A stretch of 8,000 nucleotides of DNA from assembly GCA_023457875.1 (NCBI GenBank), contig JAEXBC010000225.1:1-8000 (forward strand), given 5' to 3'. Position 1 is the first letter of the stretch. The number at the start of each line of letters is the position of its first letter. The position numbers and the translations under genes were made by a program. The notes under the pieces were generated by a model, which worked only from the letters and a program-made list of their open reading frames with translations, was not told the DNA's origin and searched no databases. Positions 1 through 5,443 of the stretch are shown here, piece after piece. Source of the DNA: Bacillota bacterium (GTDB lineage Bacteria > Bacillota > Clostridia > Lachnospirales > Cellulosilyticaceae).

Positions 1-229
1 GTGTCTTAGCATCATCCGAGGCCCCATTCTTTGTTTTAAGATATGTAATATAAGAATTAACCGATTTTGTAAGGTCATAGCTACCTCTTCCGACCCTTTC
101 AATTACTCCCTCGTCAGTTAATTGTGTTATACGTTTAGGAACTACTCCGAACATATCAGCCAAAGCCCTCGTAGTTACTGTTATTCCGTCTGTTTTAGCG
201 TATTTTTTAACTTCTCTTTTGTCACTCAT
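1..229 (-). CDS. Nu1-like phage terminase small subunit, N-terminal part (cut by window edge)
   Basis: The ATG at 227-229 is preceded by AAGGTGAG at a good distance, and the frame is open for 76 codons to the window edge. The N-terminal part reads as a winged helix: T-T-R-A-L-A-D-M-F-G-V, then P-K-R-I-T-Q-L-T-D-E-G-V-I, then R-V-G-R-G-S-Y-D-L. This is the pattern of the DNA-binding domain of Nu1-type small terminase subunits, which bind phage DNA near cos and recruit the large ATPase/nuclease subunit to start packaging. It is read leftward like the early operon, but a 410-bp non-coding stretch separates it from the late regulators, as expected for the first late gene. Similar small winged helices occur in MerR-like and excisionase proteins, so the terminase call rests partly on position. 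The C-terminal dimerisation and large-subunit-binding part lies outside the window. Confidence 0.65.
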   Translation of the reverse strand, partial: MSDKREVKKYAKTDGITVTTRALADMFGVVPKRITQLTDEGVIERVGRGSYDLTKSVNSYITYLKTKNGASDDAKT

Positions 230-639
230 TCACTCACCTTCTTTCTTTTATTCATCATTTAAATTTGGGAAAGGAAATGCTCTAAAAAAATTTTGGTAAC
301 TAGAAGAATATCGGGGCATCGCGCACCCGCGGCTCTTTTAAACCTCTCACAGTACCTTTTACATTCCTGTGGTCGTCTGTGTCGCATCTTTCGCCATATT
401 ACCCTATAAATGTACACTAATTATTTAAGCCTATCCCAGTGGCTTCTGTGAGGTTATTTCACTATGAGTAAAACTATCCATTACCTAAACACTACACAAG
501 TTGTTACCCAGCAGAATTTTCTGCCCGGCACATATAAGGATACTTTCATCACATACACCAACATAAGTTGTTATCATTTGTAGGTATAACTAAATTTGGT
601 GACCCTCTAGCTTTCATTACCTACACCCAACATAAGTTG
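230..639. other. Non-coding late-control/packaging region between late regulators and terminase
   Basis: No open frame with a ribosome binding site was found on either strand in these 410 bp. The stretch holds three ~33-bp direct repeats (474-643), a GC-rich 12-bp dyad (320-331), an inverted repeat GCAGAA/TTCTGC (511-524) next to TGCC-C-GGCA (522-530), and a GTGA/TCAC dyad (448-462). A TAATAT-like leftward -10 (396-401) has no recognisable -35, which could suit an activator-dependent late promoter. By phage gene order this is where a late promoter and, in cos phages, the packaging site are expected. That role is inferred from position. Confidence 0.5.
312..334. other. GC-rich dyad, candidate cos cleavage site
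   Basis: A block of almost pure G+C sits in AT-rich DNA about 90 bp upstream of the terminase start. At its centre is CGCGCACCCGCG (320-331), whose ends are CGCG on both sides, giving approximate two-fold symmetry. Lambda-type cos cleavage sites are GC-rich, partly symmetric and lie just ahead of Nu1. No terminase-binding repeats lie between this block and the gene, unlike lambda cosB, so the call stays tentative. Confidence 0.3.
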
Positions 640-643
640 TTAT
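474..643 (-). repeat. Three ~33-bp direct repeats, spaced 67 and 69 bp
   Basis: Copies lie at 474-508, 543-574 and 611-643. Read leftward the shared core is TAACAACTTATGTTG, followed by a GTGTAGGTAATGAAAG-like half. The copies at 543 and 611 differ by about two substitutions and one indel; the copy at 474 is more diverged. The core contains the dyad CAAC-TTAT-GTTG. The copy at 611 overlaps the stop codon of the ArpU-like gene. Position suggests binding sites for the late activator or the small terminase subunit. The unequal decay and the indel argue against a CRISPR array. Confidence 0.75.
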
Positions 644-1080
644 ACCGTAATGTACTTAGATAATTCGTTTTTAATTATTCTTCTGCAAGCTTTGTATATG
701 CAGTCTTCAGTACAATTGAAAAGCTCACTCATTTTTCTAACGGACATCCCATCTACGTACCTTGCCTTAATAAGGTTTAGTGATTCGTCACCCAAACTAT
801 CTAAAGCTATTTGCATCATCTCACGCTTGTACTCCAATTGTTGATTCTCCTCTTTCAATTGACTTATCCTTTGTTCTTTGTCAATAAGGTGGTTTTCAAC
901 CGCACTTGAAATAACATTAGTAGAAGTGCTTGCTTTTATTTCATTATGGCTTTTCCCTTTGAGTGTATCGAAATCATTTGAAATCATGCGTATTTCTAAA
1001 TCATTTTTTCTAATCAATAAAGGGATCTCTCTGTACTGGAACAATAATAATTCAATAGCTCTGCAATCTGTACTACTCAT
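640..1080 (-). CDS. ArpU/RinA-like phage late transcription regulator (second of a tandem pair)
   Basis: A 146-aa protein with a predicted coiled coil at about residues 63-89 (heptads of I, L and Q-L-E) and a C-terminal helix-turn-helix at about 97-136. The latter has the sigma-70 region 4 pattern: S-L-G-D-E-S-L-N-L-I, R-Y-V-D-G-M-S, K-M-S-E-L-F-N-C, I-Y-K-A-C-R-R-I-I. Proteins of this shape control late or autolysin genes in Gram-positive phages. A GTG nine bases upstream also opens the frame, but GAGAGGTG lies 6 bases before the ATG at 1078-1080, so the ATG is chosen. That ribosome site overlaps the stop of the preceding gene, implying translational coupling. It is the last leftward gene before the terminase control region, fitting a late activator. 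Which promoter it acts on is not shown. Confidence 0.7.
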   Translation of the reverse strand: MSSTDCRAIELLLFQYREIPLLIRKNDLEIRMISNDFDTLKGKSHNEIKASTSTNVISSAVENHLIDKEQRISQLKEENQQLEYKREMMQIALDSLGDESLNLIKARYVDGMSVRKMSELFNCTEDCIYKACRRIIKNELSKYITV

Positions 1081-1085
1081 TAAAT

Positions 1086-1592
1086 TCACCTCTCAACAAA
1101 GACTGCATCTGTGATGTTTTCTAATCCTACATCTTGTCGGTTTTCAGTAAACTCACTACCTAACAAAAATAGTATTTTGTGTAATAAAGGTATTCTCAAT
1201 CTAGTAACAGTAGCTGTTGAAATACCTATACGTTCTGCAACCTGCTCACCAGTAAGTTGCTTGAAGTACTTTAGTTCAACCAATGTTCTTTCAGTATCTG
1301 TTAATACATCTACAGCATTTTCAATTTTTCGTAGCTCACGCTCACTACTTTTAATTTTGCTTTCTATATGGTTCAGTCTTTCCTGTGCTATAATATCTAC
1401 AGTCCCACATGATGAGACTATGCATTTATCAGCAGGATCTACTTGTATATCATTTACTTGTCCATTGGAACTAAGCGCTTCCATCGCTTCTTCCATATCA
1501 AGTTTTAGATTAGCTAATCTAACCTTTAGTACCGGGTAGTTATACAGTAGATCCTCTACTTTTTTAATTTCTGGCGTTGCTCTAATCCACAT
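1086..1592 (-). CDS. ArpU/RinA-like sigma-70 region 4 regulator (first of a tandem pair)
   Basis: A 168-aa protein starting at an ATG preceded by AGGAGGT at 6 bases. The N-terminal third is helical (K-V-E-D-L-L-Y-N-Y-P onward), a second helical stretch covers about 67-95, and residues about 96-140 form a sigma region 4-like helix-turn-helix: V-L-T-D-T-E-R-T-L-V-E-L-K-Y-F, then L-T-G-E-Q-V-A-E-R-I-G-I-S, T-A-T-V-T-R-L-R. It shares this architecture with the next gene, including an L-L-x-x-Y segment near the N-terminus, so the two look like distant paralogues. A 27-residue tail after the HTH is absent from the neighbour. Its likely role is control of phage late transcription, alone or together with that neighbour; this is family-based. 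Confidence 0.65.
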   Translation of the reverse strand: MWIRATPEIKKVEDLLYNYPVLKVRLANLKLDMEEAMEALSSNGQVNDIQVDPADKCIVSSCGTVDIIAQERLNHIESKIKSSERELRKIENAVDVLTDTERTLVELKYFKQLTGEQVAERIGISTATVTRLRIPLLHKILFLLGSEFTENRQDVGLENITDAVFVER

Positions 1593-1614
1593 GATAAACC
1601 TCCTATTTTAGCTA

Positions 1615-2352
1615 TTAATTAATCATATCTTTAAGCTCATTTAACATCTGCATTAATTCATGAGAACCCCCTTCATTGTCAGGGTGTAAACTACTCGCCA
1701 ATGCTCTATAAATCTTCTTAACCTTCATTGTATCTGCAGTGGTATGTTTTCCTATTCCACTACCGAAATATTGCAATTCAGCTATTTTCATTTGAAGTGA
1801 TAGGATAGTATTTTCATAGTAAGTACATGCTTCTTGCCTTGCTTTGTCCTCTCGCTCCTTGATGCTTCGGTGATACTCCCATAGATTAATTAATTCATCA
1901 CTAATATCTTTCGCTACTAGACTATCTGCATCAATTCCCTGCTCTTTACATTCTGCCAAAAGCACCTTGCATAGAAAACTAATTCTCGCATTCTCCAAAT
2001 CCAAGCTATCAAAACTTCGCACCAGCTTATCCTCTACATAAAAATCATATCCAATGACTTTATCGCAATCCGTGACCTTAGCTTCAATTCTTGTAGTGTT
2101 ATGTAGTGGCACATTATTTGCAGTGGCTTGTAGTGGCACGTTAATACTATCCAATTTGTTTATGACAAGTCCTTTTTCTTCATCTGACAACGCTGTAAAT
2201 TGCACCTTATCATTGTATGTTCTATTTTCTAATTCCTCGACGTTCAAACTAAATAGGTACTTATCTTTGCTTCTTACTCTTTCGCCCTCTCTGACTCGTT
2301 CTGACAAATACACGACATATCTGTTTTGTTTTTGTTTCACTGTGCAGAACAA
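1615..2352 (-). CDS. Phage replication-module protein with C-terminal J domain
   Basis: A 245-aa protein. The C-terminus (about 193-245) reads as a J domain: Y-F-G-S-G-I-G-K, then V-K-K-I-Y-R-A-L-A-S-S-L-H-P-D (HPD at 223-225), an N-E-G-G-S loop, and a last helix L-M-Q-M-L-N-E-L-K-D-M-I. In J proteins the HPD loop stimulates the ATPase of DnaK. The N-terminus (about 1-45: R-Y-V-V-Y-L-S-E-R-V-R-E-G-E-R-V) is a likely beta-hairpin unit of unknown role. Residues 71-86 contain two N-V-P-L segments, and about 160-195 is a predicted charged helix. The start is taken as TTG (2350-2352), ten bases after AAGGGG; a GTG four codons later is an alternative. It follows the helicase loader by 14 bp, so a role in replication is inferred. 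Known phages such as lambda use host DnaJ/DnaK to remodel the loader-helicase complex. Confidence 0.6.
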   Translation of the reverse strand: MFCTVKQKQNRYVVYLSERVREGERVRSKDKYLFSLNVEELENRTYNDKVQFTALSDEEKGLVINKLDSINVPLQATANNVPLHNTTRIEAKVTDCDKVIGYDFYVEDKLVRSFDSLDLENARISFLCKVLLAECKEQGIDADSLVAKDISDELINLWEYHRSIKEREDKARQEACTYYENTILSLQMKIAELQYFGSGIGKHTTADTMKVKKIYRALASSLHPDNEGGSHELMQMLNELKDMIN

Positions 2353-2366
2353 TTTGTAATCGCCCC

Positions 2367-3251
2367 TTATACTTTAGTTAGTATCTTCTCTAATTCTTTA
2401 TTGGCTTCATACGCTATTTTAGTGCCTATATCTTCATCAGGAAGAAGAATAGGGATACATGATCTTCCGATGGCTGCCACTGTAGGCGCATTATATTTTA
2501 ATTTATCCAACGTTTTTCTACTGGTGATTATTGTTACTTTATGAAGATCACTTCTCTTACTAATTAATTCATACATCTTTGCACTGGCAAAGTCTGTCAC
2601 CTTCTCCGTGGCAAAGTCGTCTATAATTAATACTTGCGCTTGCTGCAACATTTTTAGCTTATCATTCGTCGGTGAGCTATCCTTGTTCCCACTAAGTTCT
2701 TTCTTTAGTTCTTCCAGCAGTATTGACGACTTTACAAATCTCACGCTTTGGTCGTGCATCTTTATTAGGCCATTAGCCACCAGGCATGACAAAAATGTTT
2801 TTCCGCTTCCTGTACTAGGGGAATAAATATATAAACCTTTTCCTTTATGAGCAAACTGTTTATATTCCTTTATGTAATTCCGTGCTTTAATTAAGGCTTC
2901 TCTGCCTAAGTCAACTTCTTCATATATATCCGTTTTAAAATCTTTACTGGATTTATACATATATTCTTGAGGCATACCGGTAGAGCCAATAGATCTGTTG
3001 AATTTCTCTTTTGGGTCACCAAATTCTATGTATTCATAGAAGAGTGATTCTCCAGTCTTAATAATGTGTGATGTCATTCCTCCATCCAACCTTCTTTGAT
3101 TGAATGGCTTGTTTATAGGAATACTTTCATCATCATATGAATACCATGGTTCACCGAAATCATCAGTCATCTTGGGTGTGTTTTCCAATGCTTTTTCCCC
3201 AGTTTGCGTATATCTCCTTAGCATCATATTTTCCTGAATTTGTTGCATCAT
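2367..3251 (-). CDS. DnaC-like helicase loader, AAA+ ATPase
   Basis: A 294-aa AAA+ protein. The P-loop is S-P-S-T-G-S-G-K-T (144-152, K151 and T152), Walker B is V-L-I-I-D-D-F (207-213) and the sensor 1 strand is T-I-I-T-S-R (240-245). The first P-loop glycine is a serine. The N-terminal ~130 residues match no zinc-binding pattern and probably carry the helicase or initiator contact. Such proteins load the replicative DnaB-family helicase at the phage origin using ATP. It follows the initiator gene, the usual phage pairing. The ATG at 3249-3251 is chosen because AAGGGAG lies six bases upstream; it makes the gene overlap the initiator by 89 bp. The ATG at 3168-3170 would reduce the overlap to 8 bp but has no comparable ribosome site. 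Confidence 0.85.
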   Translation of the reverse strand: MMQQIQENMMLRRYTQTGEKALENTPKMTDDFGEPWYSYDDESIPINKPFNQRRLDGGMTSHIIKTGESLFYEYIEFGDPKEKFNRSIGSTGMPQEYMYKSSKDFKTDIYEEVDLGREALIKARNYIKEYKQFAHKGKGLYIYSPSTGSGKTFLSCLVANGLIKMHDQSVRFVKSSILLEELKKELSGNKDSSPTNDKLKMLQQAQVLIIDDFATEKVTDFASAKMYELISKRSDLHKVTIITSRKTLDKLKYNAPTVAAIGRSCIPILLPDEDIGTKIAYEANKELEKILTKV

Positions 3252-3930
3252 TTCCCACTCCCTTCTTCATTTGTTCATGATAAGGTGTATCTCTTTTCTC
3301 CCACGTCCTAACCGCTGCTTTCCAGTCCTTCATTTTATTTTGGCCAACCATCCATCCTTTAGTAGTGTAAAAATCTATAAACCTTTCAGCGTCCACATTG
3401 TTTTTTCTCTCAAGGCAATACTGTTGTACTTCTTCGAAAGTAGGTGGAGTGAAACGACTACTCTCTTTATTCTTACCTTCTTTGTCTTTCTTTTCTTTCT
3501 TTACTTTCTTAGTAGTGGGGAGTGAGTTGTCCATGGTGTTGGGGATACTGTTGTCCACACTGATGGGGATTGTCTTGGGGATTTCGTTGGGGAGTCTGTC
3601 ATCAAAAACAGGCTGATAAGCATTGTAATTCATGACTTTGATTGTTGTACCTAATTTGCTACTTTTTACAGTAATCATTTCATCACTTTCTAACATATTT
3701 AAAAACTTTTTTACCGTCTTTCTATCACAGTTCCATTCGTTAGATAGTTTCACAATCGAAGTAGCTAATTCTCCTCTTTTATACTCAACTAATTCACCCT
3801 TAAATAACGCTTTCTTAGTTGTATAGTTAGCCATTAGCAATATGTATATCCAACGTTGAAACACTAGTGGATCTTGCCACACCCAGTGCTGCATAATCCT
3901 TCTATGGGTTTTTATCCAACCATCATTCAT
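3163..3930 (-). CDS. Phage replication initiator (replisome organizer type)
   Basis: A 255-aa protein with an N-terminal winged helix (about 1-105, beginning G-W-I-K-T-H-R-R-I and with R-G-E-L-A-T-S-I-V-K-L, C-D-R-K-T-V-K-K-F-L). A tetrapeptide-repeat linker follows (111-138: N-E-I-P, K-T-I-P, N-S-I-P, N-S-L-P), then a Lys/Glu-rich stretch (141-157) and a C-terminal motif (about 165-213) including F-Y-T-T-K-G-W-M-V-G and M-K-D-W-K-A-A-V-R-T-W. This layout is that of Gram-positive phage initiators, in which the N-terminal part binds the origin and the C-terminal part contacts the loader. The ATG is preceded by AGAGAGGA at five bases. The linker is encoded by seven 12-bp DNA repeats, probably the origin iterons. 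The last 29 codons overlap the helicase loader gene. Confidence 0.8.
   Translation of the reverse strand: MNDGWIKTHRRIMQHWVWQDPLVFQRWIYILLMANYTTKKALFKGELVEYKRGELATSIVKLSNEWNCDRKTVKKFLNMLESDEMITVKSSKLGTTIKVMNYNAYQPVFDDRLPNEIPKTIPISVDNSIPNTMDNSLPTTKKVKKEKKDKEGKNKESSRFTPPTFEEVQQYCLERKNNVDAERFIDFYTTKGWMVGQNKMKDWKAAVRTWEKRDTPYHEQMKKGVGNDATNSGKYDAKEIYANWGKSIGKHTQDD
3515..3598. repeat. Seven 12-bp tandem iterons, candidate phage replication origin
   Basis: On the + strand seven 12-mers follow without gaps from 3515, 3527, 3539, 3551, 3563, 3575 and 3587. Five carry TGGGGA (full form TTGGGGATACTG and close variants) and two carry TTGTCCA (TTGTCCATGGTG and TTGTCCACACTG). T at position 2, G at 3 and A at 7 are constant. 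Iterons inside the initiator gene are the arrangement of lambda ori inside gene O. The five prolines they encode all use CCC, whereas the other five prolines of the gene use CCA or CCT, so selection on the DNA itself is likely. Origin function is inferred. Confidence 0.7.
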
Positions 3931-4083
3931 AGTCTTCCTCTCTTTGTGATTTTTCTTATGTTCTTCTAAGTTCTAGAATCGCTTACCATCAATACTATTT
4001 ATCTTTTCTCTAAGCCCTTTATTGCTTATTAGTCATTGACTTAGTAGGCTTGAGTAATCTTGACATATGCTTGCTTGAGTCAT

Positions 4084-4112
4084 ATAATAAAAAACGTGGA
4101 AGCACACACCAA
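4084..4112 (-). promoter_or_regulatory. Candidate leftward promoter for the replication genes
   Basis: Read leftward: -35 TTGGTG (4107-4112), 17-bp spacer, -10 TATTAT (4084-4089). It lies just past the 108-aa gene and its hairpin and about 155 bp ahead of the initiator start, in the only sizeable gap of the early operon. The region between it and the initiator holds two copies of ACTCAAGC and no open frame worth calling. AT-rich DNA gives many chance matches. Confidence 0.4.
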
Positions 4113-4121
4113 TATTGTTTT

Positions 4122-4448
4122 TTAAATATTACAGGACCCTGCAAGGCTGTAATATTTTTTATGTGTATCATTGGAATGTCTTTCGTTATCTAAGGCTTTA
4201 ATATCATCTGCTAACTTGACACCATCTCTGACACCAACTTCATACCCTCTCTGTTCGTACAAGTATAATAATTGCAAGAGATTGTTTTCTAGATCACTTA
4301 CTATGCTGTGTGCTTCACTTGGAACAATTTTTTCTAATTCTTGAATACATTTATCAAAATCGGAGTCACTTTTACATACTATGTTAGTTGAAAGCTCTCC
4401 TTCTTCTCTTTGTTCGTGCAGCATTAAATCAAAAATACTTTTTTTCAT
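4122..4448 (-). CDS. Early phage protein of unknown function, 108 aa
   Basis: I do not recognise the function. The protein is acidic and largely helical. It has a segment F-D-K-C-I-Q-E-L-E-K-I-V-P followed by E-N-N-L-L-Q-L-L-Y-L-Y-E-Q-R-G-Y-E-V-G-V-R-D-G-V-K-L, which resembles small Clostridial phage and plasmid proteins with a helix followed by an F/Y-x-x-G-x-x-x-G pattern. No signal peptide or membrane segment is seen. Two ATGs lie in frame nine bases apart; AAAGGA stands 8 bases before the second (4446-4448) and only two before the first, so the second is used. The stop codon lies inside a hairpin (4124-4157). It sits between an HTH gene and the replication genes in the early operon. Confidence 0.55.
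   Translation of the reverse strand: MKKSIFDLMLHEQREEGELSTNIVCKSDSDFDKCIQELEKIVPSEAHSIVSDLENNLLQLLYLYEQRGYEVGVRDGVKLADDIKALDNERHSNDTHKKYYSLAGSCNI
4124..4157 (+). terminator. Hairpin with T-tract on the + strand, overlapping a gene end
   Basis: Perfect 11-bp arms, AAATATTACAG (4124-4134) and CTGTAATATTT (4147-4157), flank a 12-base loop. On the + strand three more T follow, giving a T6 tract at the end of the stem, so the polarity suits stopping rightward (antisense) transcripts. Read leftward the stem is followed by A-rich DNA and would be a poor terminator, but it could pause polymerase or protect the mRNA 3' end of the 108-aa gene, whose TAA lies within it. Confidence 0.5.
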
Positions 4449-4495
4449 ATGTATCATCCTTTCTCTTAATAGACCAACGTCTTATGTATACATCT

Positions 4496-4753
4496 TTAAA
4501 ACTCTTTACCTATAGCTGTTGTATTAAGCCATGTTTCAAATCCTTGAATAGGTATGTAATACTTCACTCCGATTTTGATAACGGGTGGGCCATTCTTAGA
4601 TTTAACCAATTCTCTTGCCTTAGTAGTCCCACACCCTAATACTCGAGCTAACTCATTAATACTTAATGTTTTACGTTCAAACTTGTCTTTGGCTGCATTA
4701 ACTTTTTCTGTTAACTCTTCAAGTCTTCCATTGCCTTGTATTTCTTGACTCAT
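4496..4753 (-). CDS. Small excisionase-like/MerR-like HTH protein, 85 aa
   Basis: An N-terminal charged helix (about 9-28) precedes a short winged helix typical of the excisionase/HTH_17 fold (about 29-77): L-S-I-N-E-L-A-R-V-L-G-C-G-T-T-K-A-R-E-L-V, then P-P-V-I-K-I-G-V-K-Y-Y-I-P as the wing, then F-E-T-W-L. Proteins of this fold bind DNA as architectural factors or small regulators. The ATG overlaps the stop of the upstream 56-aa gene in an ATGA, and GAGGTG lies 8 bases upstream inside that gene. As part of the early leftward operon it is more likely an early regulator or replication accessory than the excisionase, since another such gene lies next to the integrase. Its target is unknown. 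Confidence 0.6.
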   Translation of the reverse strand: MSQEIQGNGRLEELTEKVNAAKDKFERKTLSINELARVLGCGTTKARELVKSKNGPPVIKIGVKYYIPIQGFETWLNTTAIGKEF

Positions 4754-4920
4754 TCGCTCAACACCTCACCTTTCACCAGAATGTAGCTATCTAGTTCATT
4801 TTCAATAACATCATGAATAGCGTTGGCTTGGTCTATATAATTTATGAAGTTATTTATGTCAAGCACTCCCTCGTCATTCAGCTTATTTGTGATTTTCCAA
4901 ATTAGAGTATTTCTTTTCAT
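4750..4920 (-). CDS. Short early phage protein of unknown function, 56 aa
   Basis: A 56-codon frame supported by its setting. The ATG (4918-4920) has AAGGGTG five bases upstream, the start lies four bases after the stop of the preceding gene, and the TGA overlaps the next ATG as ATGA. The protein is acidic, begins M-K-R-N-T-L-I-W-K-I-T-N-K-L and continues with helical, Asp/Asn-rich sequence (L-D-I-N-N-F-I-N-Y-I-D-Q-A-N-A-I). There is no signal peptide, membrane segment or Cys/His cluster. I recognise no family. The tight coupling on both sides is the main evidence that it is real. Confidence 0.6.
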   Translation of the reverse strand: MKRNTLIWKITNKLNDEGVLDINNFINYIDQANAIHDVIENELDSYILVKGEVLSE

Positions 4921-4924
4921 CTCA

Positions 4925-5116
4925 TCACCCTTTCATATCTTTATATAAGTCGAGAACAATATTTTCAATTTCATTCAGCTCTATCGGCAATGACTCTGAC
5001 CTACTCTCATTTTCTATCAAGATATAAAGGTCGGTACCTCTTAACTGCTTGATAGAATACCCTCTTTCTTTAGCCTTTTTTCTTAATGTCTGTAATGAAT
5101 AGAACCCTTTCACCAT
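4925..5116 (-). CDS. First gene of the leftward early operon, unknown function, 63 aa
   Basis: The frame opens upstream at another ATG (5132-5134), but AAGGGG stands 8 bases before the ATG at 5114-5116, so that start is used. The 63-aa product begins with a basic helix (M-V-K-G-F-Y-S-L-Q-T-L-R-K-K-A-K-E-R-G-Y) followed by S-I-K-Q-L, a strand Y-I-L-I-E-N and an acidic C-terminal helix (L-N-E-I-E-N-I-V-L-D-L-Y-K-D-M). A basic N-terminal half and acidic C-terminal half suggest a small nucleic-acid or protein-binding adaptor; I recognise no family. It is the first gene after the 370-bp gap downstream of the Cro-like gene, and the next gene starts four bases after its stop. Confidence 0.55.
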   Translation of the reverse strand: MVKGFYSLQTLRKKAKERGYSIKQLRGTDLYILIENESRSESLPIELNEIENIVLDLYKDMKG

Positions 5117-5317
5117 TTTTTCTACCCCTTTCATTTTTTTTATGTTTCTTGATTTTCTTCTACAAAGTGTTTTGTTTTAACTTAAATCATTTCACATTAA
5201 TAGCCTACCATGTATTTTTGCGTGTTTTTTTAAATTGCATTTTAGTGGTAAAAAAGTTGTATTTTAATATAAAATAATTCATATTCAGCAATAGCCAAAT
5301 ATACATTCAAAACATTG

Positions 5318-5345
5318 ATAATACTGTGTTTCATGAGTTACTCAA
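5318..5345 (-). promoter_or_regulatory. Candidate leftward promoter of the early operon
   Basis: Read leftward: -35 TTGAGT (5340-5345), 16-bp spacer, -10 TATTAT (5318-5323). The -35 is overlapped by the dyad TGAGTTACTCA (5334-5344). It would give a leader of about 190 bases before the first early gene at 5116. Weaker matches such as TTGCTG-N16-TATTAA lie just downstream, so the exact promoter is uncertain. Confidence 0.3.
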
Positions 5346-5443
5346 ACCACAAAATAAATATATGATTTTCTATAAAAAAATAAAATTTCTAAAAAATAGC
5401 GTTGCAGTTCTACCCTCACACTGCCAGGTTAAGTTTTTACATT

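Noticed and set aside
474..643. Possible mini-CRISPR: three ~33-bp repeats with ~35-bp spacers
   Set aside because: The repeats differ by substitutions and an indel, one is strongly diverged, there is no leader or cas gene, and the last copy overlaps a coding end. Regulatory or packaging repeats fit better.
1111..1539. Open frame on the + strand
   Set aside because: It is the antisense shadow of the ArpU-like gene at 1086-1592, has no ribosome site and has an implausible Ser-rich composition.
2054..2359. Open frame on the + strand
   Set aside because: It lies opposite the J-domain gene, whose protein has clear motifs, and has no ribosome site. The hydrophobic composition is a by-product.
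5086..5277. Open frame on the + strand with a Phe/Leu-rich product resembling a membrane protein
   Set aside because: It has no good ribosome site and overlaps the start of the 63-aa early gene. Its hydrophobic residues come from T-rich DNA.
5224..5343. Leftward 30-codon frame in the early gap (M-K-H-S-I-I-N-V-L)
   Set aside because: It lacks a ribosome binding site and overlaps a promoter candidate, so the region is better read as control DNA.
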